A DNA stretch of 20,433 bases from CAYMDP01 sp964389375 (GTDB lineage Bacteria; Bdellovibrionota; Bdellovibrionia; Bdellovibrionales; UBA1609): NCBI GenBank assembly GCA_964389375.1, contig CAYMDP010000051.1, positions 1 through 20,433 on the forward strand, written 5' to 3'. Of the stretch, positions 7,976-14,483 are shown in pieces. A model generated the notes under the pieces. It made no database searches. It was not told the DNA's origin and worked only from the letters and a program-made list of their open reading frames with translations. Within the stretch, counting starts at the first letter, position 1. Every line of letters begins with the position of its first letter. A program made the translations under genes and the position numbers.

Positions 7976-9082
7976 ATGGCTAAAAAATTTCAATCACAAC
8001 TTTCTAGCGCCCTGGTTGCCACCCTTTTTGGCATTGTCCTTTTCAATTCACAGCCAGGTCTAGCGAGTGAAGCCTCATTCACTCCGGCTCAGAATGCCAT
8101 TTACAAAACTCTTCAAACATTCAAAAACTCTAAAACTTGTGTCGATTGGGACTACTCTGAATTTCACATCTCAACTCTTTCGAAGCGGCTTGATCAGATG
8201 GCGGCCCTTGAGCCTCTTGATAAAAATATTTGCGCCGTATTTTCAAAACTTCAGGCGGAAGAGTTGGCCTTGTTTACAGATTGGCTTCGTGAAACGGAGA
8301 TGGGTCAAAACCTATCTTGCCAAACTGACTTACTCGAAATTCACAGCGCTTGGTTAGTTGGCAAAACGCGCAGATTAAATATGAGACTTCTTCGGGACAA
8401 CAAATATCAGGCCTCAAGCTTTGTTCCGGCCGGCCCTTCGATTGCGATGGACCTTGAAACTTCGACGGGACCAATTTTGTTTCACGGGGACCTGCCACCA
8501 AAGCACTTGGCTTTGACATTTGACGATGGCCCTCATCCGACGAGAACCCAAAGGCTTTTAGATATTCTTGAAACCGAGAACTTACAGGTGAACTTCTTTT
8601 TAGTTTCGAACAATGCCAGAGCCTATCCTCACCTAGTGCGCAAACAACAAGATCTAAACCACGGCGTGGGCGGGCACTCCATTTCTCATTCAGATTTAAG
8701 TCGAATGAGCTTAACTCAAGCAAAATATGAAATCTTCGGTGGCTTAAACGATATCCTTGATATCCTAGGATCCGTATTGCCGCACTTTCGTTTTCCTTAT
8801 GGAGCCAGGACAAAATCTGCCCAGAGTGCCGTTGTTGATAAGGGCGTCGCTTCGTTTTTTTGGAATATTGATACTCTAGACTGGAAACATAAAGATCCTG
8901 AATTTTTGTATGATTATGCCTTGGGGGAAATCCGCAAACAAAACCGGGGTATTGTTTTATTTCATGATGTTCAAGAGCAAACGATCACAGTGCTGCCTCA
9001 AATTCTTCAAACCTTAAAATCTGAGGGCTATAAATTTGTGGTATTCAACAGCCCTTCGATCCAACAACGCATCGAATATTAA
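7976..9082 (+). CDS. Secreted NodB-type polysaccharide deacetylase
   Basis: A 368-residue exported carbohydrate esterase of family CE4. A signal peptide covers residues 1-30 (ends G-L-A before S31). Residues ~35-160 are an unfamiliar helical domain with cysteines at 55, 86 and 115. The NodB domain follows: motif 1 T-F-D-D-G-P at 181-186 (D183 base, D184 metal), motif 2 H-S-I-S-H at 234-238 (metal histidines), motif 3 R-F-P-Y-G at 272-276, a W-N-I-D-T-L-D-W stretch at 296-303 (motif 4), and L-F-H-D at 328-331 (motif 5). All catalytic residues are present. CE4 enzymes remove N-acetyl groups from peptidoglycan GlcNAc/MurNAc or chitin-type polymers; the substrate here cannot be read from sequence. 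The ribosome site AGAGGGG precedes the ATG. The GNAT gene begins one base after its stop, so the two are probably co-translated. Confidence 0.9.
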   Translation: MAKKFQSQLSSALVATLFGIVLFNSQPGLASEASFTPAQNAIYKTLQTFKNSKTCVDWDYSEFHISTLSKRLDQMAALEPLDKNICAVFSKLQAEELALFTDWLRETEMGQNLSCQTDLLEIHSAWLVGKTRRLNMRLLRDNKYQASSFVPAGPSIAMDLETSTGPILFHGDLPPKHLALTFDDGPHPTRTQRLLDILETENLQVNFFLVSNNARAYPHLVRKQQDLNHGVGGHSISHSDLSRMSLTQAKYEIFGGLNDILDILGSVLPHFRFPYGARTKSAQSAVVDKGVASFFWNIDTLDWKHKDPEFLYDYALGEIRKQNRGIVLFHDVQEQTITVLPQILQTLKSEGYKFVVFNSPSIQQRIEY

Positions 9083-9083
9083 A

Positions 9084-9629
9084 GTGATTGTCGATTACTT
9101 CAAACTTTCAGAAAAAGACCAGCTTGCGGCAAGCCGGCAGATTAAAGAAATATTTTTTGAGTCCAGCTCGCGAAAAAATTTTAAGACGGATTTGGATAAG
9201 GAGACTTTCTTTAAAAATTGGACCTCCTATTATTTAGACAATCCCGCTCAGAAAATTTGGCTTTGGCAAAACAAAAATGCTGTCACTGAGTCTTACTTGA
9301 TGGCCTGCTGTGATTCCAAAGCAGCGAAGTCTTATTATGAATCTCGCATTCCAAGCTATGTGCTATTCGAAGATCTTTTTTCGCAATATCCGGCACACCT
9401 TCATATTAATTCTAGTCCCGACGTCCGTGGCCAAGGTGTGGGAACTAAATTAATCCAGCATTGCATTGAACAACTTCGCAATCTGGGATTAAAAGGTGTT
9501 CATTTGATCACCAGTCCTGATGCTAGAAATGTCGATTTTTATAAAAAAAATGGATTCGGTTTTTCTACGGTTCGACAGTTTAAGGACTCTGAGCTTCTTT
9601 TCCTGGGGCAGGAGCTCTCTCGGGTTTAA
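9084..9629 (+). CDS. GNAT family N-acetyltransferase
   Basis: A cytoplasmic acetyl-CoA-dependent acyltransferase of about 181 residues. Motif A is S-P-D-V-R-G-Q-G-V-G-T-K-L-I, with R-G-Q-G-V-G at 115-120 binding the pyrophosphate of acetyl-CoA. Motif B is visible as N-V-D-F-Y-K-K-N-G-F, ending at residue 158. Histidines and a bulky N-terminal half precede the fold. The substrate is unknown. I place the start at GTG 9084, one base after the deacetylase stop. A TTG at 9036, inside the deacetylase frame, would add 16 residues and has GAGGG at somewhat long spacing, so the start is uncertain. The 3' end overlaps the convergent mltA by 50 bp. The pairing with a deacetylase is suggestive, but the compartments differ (exported versus cytoplasmic). 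Confidence 0.8.
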   Translation: MIVDYFKLSEKDQLAASRQIKEIFFESSSRKNFKTDLDKETFFKNWTSYYLDNPAQKIWLWQNKNAVTESYLMACCDSKAAKSYYESRIPSYVLFEDLFSQYPAHLHINSSPDVRGQGVGTKLIQHCIEQLRNLGLKGVHLITSPDARNVDFYKKNGFGFSTVRQFKDSELLFLGQELSRV

Positions 9630-10809
9630 GCATCAAAAAATAGACTCGCCCTTTGTGTTGGATATTATTGGCGGCAAGCTCTGCGTAATAGCCTTCTCCA
9701 AAAAATAAATCGACCCTGCCCTTTCCTCGAATGGCTCCCCCGGTATCTTGATCGAGCATAAAGCGGCTAAACTCTTTAAACTGAATCGACTCATTTTCAC
9801 GTCGAAGACTGGCCTCTATCGGGCGCTCGGCTTCTACATAAGAGATCAAGCCCTTAAATCCGTAAAGGCTATTGTCGGTCGCAATCGTCCTGTTGTTGGT
9901 CAATGAGACGGAATCGTTTCCAAGAGGTGGCTCGGAAGTCGCCCGAAAATAAACATAACTTGGGCATTGAGCGTAGATCTCTTTTTGTTTGTCTGGATTC
10001 TCTTGAAGAAACTTTCTCTGAGAAGGAATCGATCCATCCGAGATATAGCCTTTTTGAATCATATAGTTCGAAATAAATCTCCAGGTCTGCTGATTTGTTC
10101 CGTCATATGTTAAGTAGGTACTTGTCCCGTCTTCAAACACAACCCTGCCCCCACCCTGAACTTGAAGGATATAAAGATCAAAGAGGTTATCTGCGTAGAA
10201 AATCTCGTAGCCTTTGCCATCCAGTTTATTGTCGAAATCGATTTCAATTCGAGAAAGTCCCGCAAGCTCTTCTTCTTTGGGTTTCGAGAAAATGGGGTAA
10301 GGATAGCGATCTGACCGAACCCGGCTGCCGTGAAGACTTGGGGTATAGTAAGCGGTAAAAAAGGTGTCTTTGCTTTCTCCAAAGCGCGGATCTCCAGGCT
10401 GAAGAAGTGGCGAATAGAAATTAAAAGATTGCCTTAAATCCTGATTGAAGACTTCGTAGCAACGCTCTTTTTGTAAGGCCGAGGGACTGCTGCGTAAACA
10501 ATTTCTTGCCGCTTGAATTTGTCCTAAAAAAACTTTTAAGCTTTCGAGGGCCAGTTTTTGTGGAAGGTCCTCTCCCCCCATGCGAATTGTGCCATTAAGA
10601 TTTTTTGTCCTAAAACGCACTAGCTGACGACTGATGGCGGTCTCAAGTTCAGAGAACTGGAGGTCATCCTGAAATCTCGGAAATTCTGAAGACGCCAGTT
10701 TTCGAGTGGGTGTTTCGTAGGAGCGCTCTGGCTCGGGCTCTTCGGCCAAGATTTGGGGTTCATGAATTGCAATCAAGAAAGCACTTAAAACCCAAACCAA
10801 TCCCTTCAA
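9580..10809 (-). CDS. mltA: Membrane-bound lytic murein transglycosylase A-like
   Basis: A 409-residue MltA-family lytic transglycosylase, which cuts the MurNAc-GlcNAc bond of peptidoglycan to make 1,6-anhydromuropeptides. The MltA core has T-A-Y-Y-T-P-S-L-H-G-S-R at 152-163 and a D-L-Y-I-L-Q-V-Q-G-G-G-R-V strand at 211-223 (family FLQIQGSG). The C-terminal 3D domain has L-D-Q-D-T-G-G-A-I-R-G-K-G-R-V-D around 352-367; D355 of Q-D-T-G-G is the expected catalytic Asp. It has a Sec signal peptide (residues 1-22) but no lipobox, unlike E. coli MltA. The start is the TTG at 10809, with AAGGAGGG just upstream. An upstream TTG at 10851 lies inside the repeat element and is not used. The promoter must be in or beyond that element. 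The last 50 bp overlap the GNAT gene. Confidence 0.9.
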   Translation of the reverse strand: MKGLVWVLSAFLIAIHEPQILAEEPEPERSYETPTRKLASSEFPRFQDDLQFSELETAISRQLVRFRTKNLNGTIRMGGEDLPQKLALESLKVFLGQIQAARNCLRSSPSALQKERCYEVFNQDLRQSFNFYSPLLQPGDPRFGESKDTFFTAYYTPSLHGSRVRSDRYPYPIFSKPKEEELAGLSRIEIDFDNKLDGKGYEIFYADNLFDLYILQVQGGGRVVFEDGTSTYLTYDGTNQQTWRFISNYMIQKGYISDGSIPSQRKFLQENPDKQKEIYAQCPSYVYFRATSEPPLGNDSVSLTNNRTIATDNSLYGFKGLISYVEAERPIEASLRRENESIQFKEFSRFMLDQDTGGAIRGKGRVDLFFGEGYYAELAANNIQHKGRVYFLMLKPERAPAPGKEAQSP

Positions 10810-10812
10810 ATT

Positions 10813-10820
10813 CCCTCCTT
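10813..10820 (-). promoter_or_regulatory. Ribosome site fixing a TTG start of mltA
   Basis: The minus strand reads AAGGAGGG, a near-perfect Shine-Dalgarno sequence, ending three bases before TTG 10807-10809. No ATG or GTG start lies near. Translation from this TTG begins with a proper signal peptide, so a non-ATG start is well supported. Confidence 0.7.
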
Positions 10821-10842
10821 GGATATTGAAGCTCTGTCTTAC

Positions 10843-11028
10843 TATACCCAAAGCGACCAGAGTTTGCCGGTCTCTGAAAACGATTTTTCCCCATCTTTAC
10901 GAGTTATTTTTAGAACGGATCCTCAACGTATCGCTGGGGATACGCCTCCGGTCCATTCTAAAAATAACTCGCAAATCTGGCCAAAACTCACTTCCATAAA
11001 CCAGCAAACTCTGGTCACTTTGGGTATA
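10843..11028. repeat. Long-palindrome repeat element, copy 1
   Basis: A 186-bp imperfect palindrome bounded by TATACCCAAAG and its inverse CTTTGGGTATA. The two ~80-bp arms pair through most of their length, for example G-A-C-C-A-G-A-G-T-T-T-G-C with its exact complement near the other end. The apex has CGTATC (10927-10932) pairing with GATACG (10939-10944) around a six-base loop, below which is an asymmetric unpaired region. It is about 80-85% identical by eye to copy 2 at 12682-12865, in the same orientation, and the apical ~36 bp differ at only two positions. It contains no convincing gene. It ends 33 bp upstream of the mltA start. Terminal TATA suggests insertion at TA, as in Correia-type or other MITEs, but no transposase is in the window. 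Confidence 0.85.
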
Positions 11029-11282
11029 AAAGATCAGACTCTCATTTTAGGCGGGAAAATTATTCAAGGTCTACAACTCTTGGCACTGACCAGGCCCTAG
11101 GCCCAGAGCCCATTTGCGGCTCTACCCGACCTATCCGGTAAGTTTAGGACGGGACTCTATCTAAAGTAAGCCCCAAGGCTTCGGCGAATCCCGCGCAGCA
11201 AGCGAAAATGCGGCTGAAAAGATGTAAGTGCGAGGGGATCCGAAATGACTTTTCGAAGAGTCTTGATTAGGTTCTTATCCTT
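11029..11282. other. Gene-free region after repeat copy 1
   Basis: About 250 bp between the repeat and the next rightward gene. It contains a short hairpin, AGAGCC with GGCTCT around a seven-base loop near 11106-11124, without a T-run. A minus-strand frame ending near 11156 reads plausibly as protein for ~45 codons but has no usable start. It may be decayed coding sequence, but this is weak. The promoter of the gene at 11283 should lie here. Confidence 0.35.
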
Positions 11283-11660
11283 ATGGCAAATATCTCGAGC
11301 TTTCTAATCCTCATTCTTCTTTTTTATGGTCGATCTTTACGTCATTCGAACAAAAAAAAGCATGCCCTCATCATGAGTCTTGTTATTGGCTTGGATTTAA
11401 TCCTGGTCCTTGCCTTAGTTTTTATGCGAAATGCTTTAGGCCAAGTCGATACGGATATGCATTGGAGCCTTATGGTCCACCTGCCCTTTGCGGTCGGAAC
11501 TTTGCTTTTGTACTTTGTTGCCTTATTTGTCGGGATTAAACTTTTAAAGGGTGATCGCTCGTACTTGGGAAAAATGCGATTTCTTGATCGCCTTATTATG
11601 CCCGGTCGCACACTTACATTTTTGACAAGTGTGCTGATGGAAGTTTTAAGTAAACTTTAA
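11283..11660 (+). CDS. Small membrane protein, possibly DUF420-like
   Basis: A 125-residue protein with hydrophobic segments at about 5-17, 30-49 and 64-88, and perhaps a weak fourth at the end. Histidines near membrane boundaries (H27 in K-K-H-A-L-I-M, H60, H66 in M-V-H-L-P-F-A) recall the H-x-x-x-M and H-x-x-x-A pattern of DUF420/CtaM-type haem-copper oxidase assembly proteins. The resemblance is only by eye. If real, it would fit the oxidase operon 2 kb away, though that is on the other strand and in a different transcription unit. No clear ribosome site precedes the ATG. Its stop codon shares bases with the stop of the convergent hydrolase gene. Confidence 0.6.
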   Translation: MANISSFLILILLFYGRSLRHSNKKKHALIMSLVIGLDLILVLALVFMRNALGQVDTDMHWSLMVHLPFAVGTLLLYFVALFVGIKLLKGDRSYLGKMRFLDRLIMPGRTLTFLTSVLMEVLSKL

Positions 11661-12646
11661 GCTTTAGTGTACTTCGAAACTTTTTGATCAATCGTTCCGA
11701 ATATATTTCGTCCCGACCCATCCTTCATTTCGATTTTGATTCGATCGCCGACTTTCATGAATGGAGTTTTGATCACCCCCTCATGAACTTTTTCGAGCAT
11801 CCGCTTTTCTGCCAAACAACTGCTTCCCCGCTTCATGTCTTCATTCGAAACCGTTCCACTTCCTATAATTGTTCCTGCTTTTAAGTGGCGAGTTCGCGCC
11901 GCGTGGGCAATCAATTGACCAAAGTGAAAGTGCATCGCTCCCGCATCGGCATCACCGAAAAACTCTCCGTTAAATTCAACCAAAAGAGGAAGATGAAGAC
12001 GCCCTCCCCTCCAAGCAGAACCGAGTTCGTCGGGGGTCACTGCAAAAGGCGCAAAGGATGAAGATGGCTTTCCTTGAAAAAACCCAAATCCTTGTGCCAG
12101 TTCTTCAGGAATTAAACCTCTTAAAGAAACATCGTTAATAATCACAATCAAAAGAATATACTTTAGGGCCTCTTCAGCTGTGACACCCATCGGAACGTCA
12201 CCTAAAATAACTCCAACTTCGCCTTCGAAGTCCGTCCCATGACTAAAATCTACTTGGGGAATATCTTCGGTGGGAGCCAAAAAATCATCTCCGCCCCCTT
12301 GATACATCAAGGGAACCGTTTCTAAAGTTTCTGGCAAAGGTGCGTTTCTGGACATTCGGACGAGTTTAATATGGTGAATAAAAGCAGAACCATCAGCCCA
12401 CTGAAAAGTTCTTGGCAAAGGCGAATGAAGCTTTTCTGGCTCAAGGTCAAAGGAGAGCTTTGACTTTCCAGAATTTAGCTCAGCAGAAAGCGCCTCAAGC
12501 TTAGGCCCAGCCTCTTTCCAGTTTTCTAGAGCTTCTCTTAATGAGGGCGCAACAGATCCCGCCTTAACGGCCTTCAAATTATCTTGGGATACTAGGATCA
12601 GCTCACCATCTCGGCTTTTATCGCTTTTTAGACTCGCAAGTTTCAT
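11657..12646 (-). CDS. Fumarylacetoacetate hydrolase family protein
   Basis: A 329-residue enzyme of the fumarylacetoacetase fold. The likely reaction is cleavage of fumarylacetoacetate to fumarate and acetoacetate, the last step of tyrosine/homogentisate breakdown, in the cytoplasm. Seen in sequence: D-F-E-G-E-V-G-V-I-L-G at 139-149 (metal-binding E141 and E143), I-N-D-V-S-L-R at 170-176 (metal Asp D172), Q-G-K-P-S-S-S-F-A-P-F at 191-201 (K193), and G-T-I-I-G-S-G-T-V-S-N-E-D at 258-270. The N-terminal ~75 residues match the accessory domain of long bacterial FAH proteins. The ATG at 12646 follows AAGGAGAG; the earlier TTG has no ribosome site. The divergent neighbour is maleylacetoacetate isomerase, the preceding pathway step, which makes the pathway role likely. 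The second long-palindrome repeat stands just upstream. Confidence 0.88.
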   Translation of the reverse strand: MKLASLKSDKSRDGELILVSQDNLKAVKAGSVAPSLREALENWKEAGPKLEALSAELNSGKSKLSFDLEPEKLHSPLPRTFQWADGSAFIHHIKLVRMSRNAPLPETLETVPLMYQGGGDDFLAPTEDIPQVDFSHGTDFEGEVGVILGDVPMGVTAEEALKYILLIVIINDVSLRGLIPEELAQGFGFFQGKPSSSFAPFAVTPDELGSAWRGGRLHLPLLVEFNGEFFGDADAGAMHFHFGQLIAHAARTRHLKAGTIIGSGTVSNEDMKRGSSCLAEKRMLEKVHEGVIKTPFMKVGDRIKIEMKDGSGRNIFGTIDQKVSKYTKA

Positions 12647-12670
12647 GTGGCTCTCCTTAGAATTCAATCC

Positions 12671-12692
12671 CTTTGGGTATATATACCCAAAG
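12671..12692. repeat. 22-bp perfect palindrome at repeat boundary
   Basis: CTTTGGGTATA followed directly by TATACCCAAAG. The first half equals the right end of the long-palindrome element and the second half is the left end of copy 2. This looks like the surviving end of a neighbouring copy, or a junction created by insertion into an existing end. It sits 24 bp before the hydrolase start codon. Confidence 0.8.
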
Positions 12693-12865
12693 CAATCGAG
12701 TTTACCGGTTTCTAAAAGCGATTTTTCACCATCTTTGCGCCTAATTTTTAGACTAGATCCTCAACGTATCACAGGGGATACGCCTCCGGTCTACTCTAAA
12801 AATTATTCGCAAATCTGGTAAAAACTCACTTCCATAAACCGGAAAACTCGATTGCTTTGGGTATA
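12682..12865. repeat. Long-palindrome repeat element, copy 2
   Basis: A 184-bp imperfect palindrome with the same 11-bp termini and apex as copy 1. CGTATC (12765-12770) pairs with GATACG (12777-12782). The basal stem reads C-A-A-T-C-G-A-G-T-T-T on one arm and its exact complement on the other. It differs from copy 1 in sequence and by one base in length on each arm, yet still pairs. The frame that is open across copy 1 is stopped by TAA in copy 2, so the element is not coding. It lies between the divergent hydrolase and maiA genes and could influence either. Both copies place the same end next to a minus-strand start codon. Confidence 0.85.
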
Positions 12866-12911
12866 ACCTAAGCAGCAAAACTTTGATATGCGCCGCATGC
12901 CAAAAATGGAA

Positions 12912-12939
12912 TTGGCCCAGCACCGCTTGGGTGTATACT
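12912..12939 (+). promoter_or_regulatory. Candidate maiA promoter close to the start codon
   Basis: TTGGCC (12912-12917) and TATACT (12934-12939) are 16 bp apart. The -10 ends only six bases before the maiA ATG, so a transcript from it would start at or next to the ATG and be nearly leaderless. Confidence 0.4.
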
Positions 12940-12945
12940 GAGGCG

Positions 12946-13593
12946 ATGAAACTTCAACTTTACAGCTATTTTCGCAGCTCTTCCGCCTACCGAGTCCGGA
13001 TTGGTTTAAATATCAAAAACCTGAAGTACGAATATATACCCGTTCACCTTCTTCAAGATGGAGGCCAGCAGAATAAAAGCGCCTATAGGCAGATCAATCC
13101 CATGGCCGAGATTCCGAGTCTTGTTCATGATGGTTTTGTCCTCTCGCAATCTATGGCGATCTTGCTTTACCTCGATGAAATTAAGGCCTCACCTCTTCTT
13201 TTTCCAAAGGACCTTAAGCTTCGCCACAAGGTCATTCAGTTCTGTGAAAACATTAACAGTGGGATTCAACCCATCCAGAATCTAAGAGTCCTGAATGCTT
13301 TAGGGACTGAGTTTTCTGCAAACCAAGCAGACAAATCCCGCTGGGCCGCCTACTGGATTCATAAAGGTCTTGCTGCTCTTGAGCTCAGCCTCGAAAACAC
13401 CGCCGGCACTTATTGCTTTGGTGGAGAGCTTACTGCTGCAGATGTCTTTTTAGCGCCTCAGGTCTATAATGCGAAAAGATTTTCAGTTGATTTGAACGAG
13501 TTCCCAATTTTAAAGCGTGTCTATCTGGAAGTAGAAAAGCTGAAGGCTTTTGAAGATGCCCTTCCCGAAAAACAACCCGATTTTACAGGCTAA
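12946..13593 (+). CDS. maiA: Maleylacetoacetate isomerase (zeta-class GST)
   Basis: A 215-residue glutathione transferase of zeta type, converting maleylacetoacetate to fumarylacetoacetate with glutathione as cofactor. The signature S-S-S-A-Y-R-V-R-I-G-L at 11-21 contains the catalytic Ser/glutathione site. Q-I-N-P-M-A-E-I-P-S-L-V and L-S-Q-S-M-A-I-L-L-Y-L complete the thioredoxin-like domain, and the helical domain has the family's C-E-N-I-N-S-G-I-Q-P-I-Q-N-L-R-V-L stretch. The chain ends in Q-P-D, as is usual, plus four residues. The ATG at 12946 fits the family N-terminus; GAGG is only two bases away, so initiation may be leaderless. The next pathway enzyme is encoded divergently, across the repeat element. 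The stop overlaps the convergent ctaB by 11 bp. No homogentisate dioxygenase or HPPD gene is in the window. Confidence 0.93.
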   Translation: MKLQLYSYFRSSSAYRVRIGLNIKNLKYEYIPVHLLQDGGQQNKSAYRQINPMAEIPSLVHDGFVLSQSMAILLYLDEIKASPLLFPKDLKLRHKVIQFCENINSGIQPIQNLRVLNALGTEFSANQADKSRWAAYWIHKGLAALELSLENTAGTYCFGGELTAADVFLAPQVYNAKRFSVDLNEFPILKRVYLEVEKLKAFEDALPEKQPDFTG

Positions 13594-14452
13594 AGAAATA
13601 AACCCATTTATCAAAGATGGGCACACCTAAAAATAGAAGCATACTAAAGTTGGTCCACAAGAAAAAGGGCAGCCAACTTTTTTCGCCATCTGAGCGATAG
13701 TACTTAAAAAACTCAAGCATCAGTTTTACACAAATTGGAAAGACAACCAAAACGTACAAGACATTTGCCCTTAAAAACCACGGGGAGGCCATAGCCAAAC
13801 CCACATAGGCGAATAGATAAAGACCAATATGATAAAGGGTGCGACTGACCCCAATCGATGCGGGAAGAACCGGAATTCCGCCTTCTTCATAATCTTTCTT
13901 ATAGCGAATCGCGAGACACCAAAAATGGGGCATCTGCCACAAGAACATAATCAAAAACATGTAGATTGCATCCGGAGAAAAAATATTCGTGTTGTTTACG
14001 GAATACCCAATAAGAACTGGCATCGCTCCGGGAATTGCGCCAGGAACTGCTCCGAAAGCCAAGCGACGCTTCCAAAGCAGAGTGTAAAATCCGTTGTACA
14101 AAATGACGGTCAACAAAGCCAAGGCTGCAGCCAAGGGCTCTATCGCAGCCAACAACAACAAACCAAAGCTCATCATAAGAACAGAAATTAGATAAACCTG
14201 CCAGGGAGCTAGCTTGCCGTTAGGAATAGGACGAGCCATGGTACGGACCATCTTCGCATCGATGCGCCACTCTTGGGCCTGATTTAAAGCAAAGCTTCCA
14301 CCACTGACAAAATAAAGACCGATCAGCAGATAAAGTATTTCGGACCAGTCCAAAATCTGACCCGGACTAAAGCTCATCGCATAGCCCGCAAATGCACTAA
14401 GCAGTACAAATACAACGATTCCAGATTTAGTTAAAAGGCCTAAAACCTTCAT
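13583..14452 (-). CDS. ctaB: Protoheme IX farnesyltransferase (heme O synthase)
   Basis: A 289-residue UbiA-superfamily prenyltransferase with about nine membrane helices. It adds a farnesyl group to protohaem to make haem O, the precursor of haem A needed by the oxidase encoded upstream. The first active-site motif is N57-Q-A-Q-E61-W-R-I-D65-A-K-M-V-R-T-M-A-R-P-I-P, with Glu in place of the commoner first Asp; I believe some CtaB proteins have this. The second is Y-K-K-D187-Y-E-E-G-G-I-P-V-L-P. It is the last gene of the oxidase operon, 31 bp after ctaF, with AGAGGT before the ATG. Heme A synthase (ctaA), required for the next step, is not in the window. The 3' end overlaps maiA. Confidence 0.93.
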   Translation of the reverse strand: MKVLGLLTKSGIVVFVLLSAFAGYAMSFSPGQILDWSEILYLLIGLYFVSGGSFALNQAQEWRIDAKMVRTMARPIPNGKLAPWQVYLISVLMMSFGLLLLAAIEPLAAALALLTVILYNGFYTLLWKRRLAFGAVPGAIPGAMPVLIGYSVNNTNIFSPDAIYMFLIMFLWQMPHFWCLAIRYKKDYEEGGIPVLPASIGVSRTLYHIGLYLFAYVGLAMASPWFLRANVLYVLVVFPICVKLMLEFFKYYRSDGEKSWLPFFLWTNFSMLLFLGVPIFDKWVYFFSL

Positions 14453-14483
14453 GGGTAAAATACCTCTACCGATTATGCCTATC

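Noticed and set aside
10810..10851. N-terminal extension of mltA from TTG 10851
   Set aside because: That start lies in the repeat terminus and has no ribosome site. AAGGAGGG directly before TTG 10809 and the signal peptide fix the later start.
10819..11100. A 93-codon plus-strand frame across repeat copy 1
   Set aside because: It follows the palindrome, and the equivalent frame in copy 2 has a TAA. Differences between copies track base pairing, not codon positions.
11156..11290. Minus-strand protein-like frame of ~45 codons
   Set aside because: It has no usable start codon and ends quickly. It may be a decayed gene but cannot be supported.
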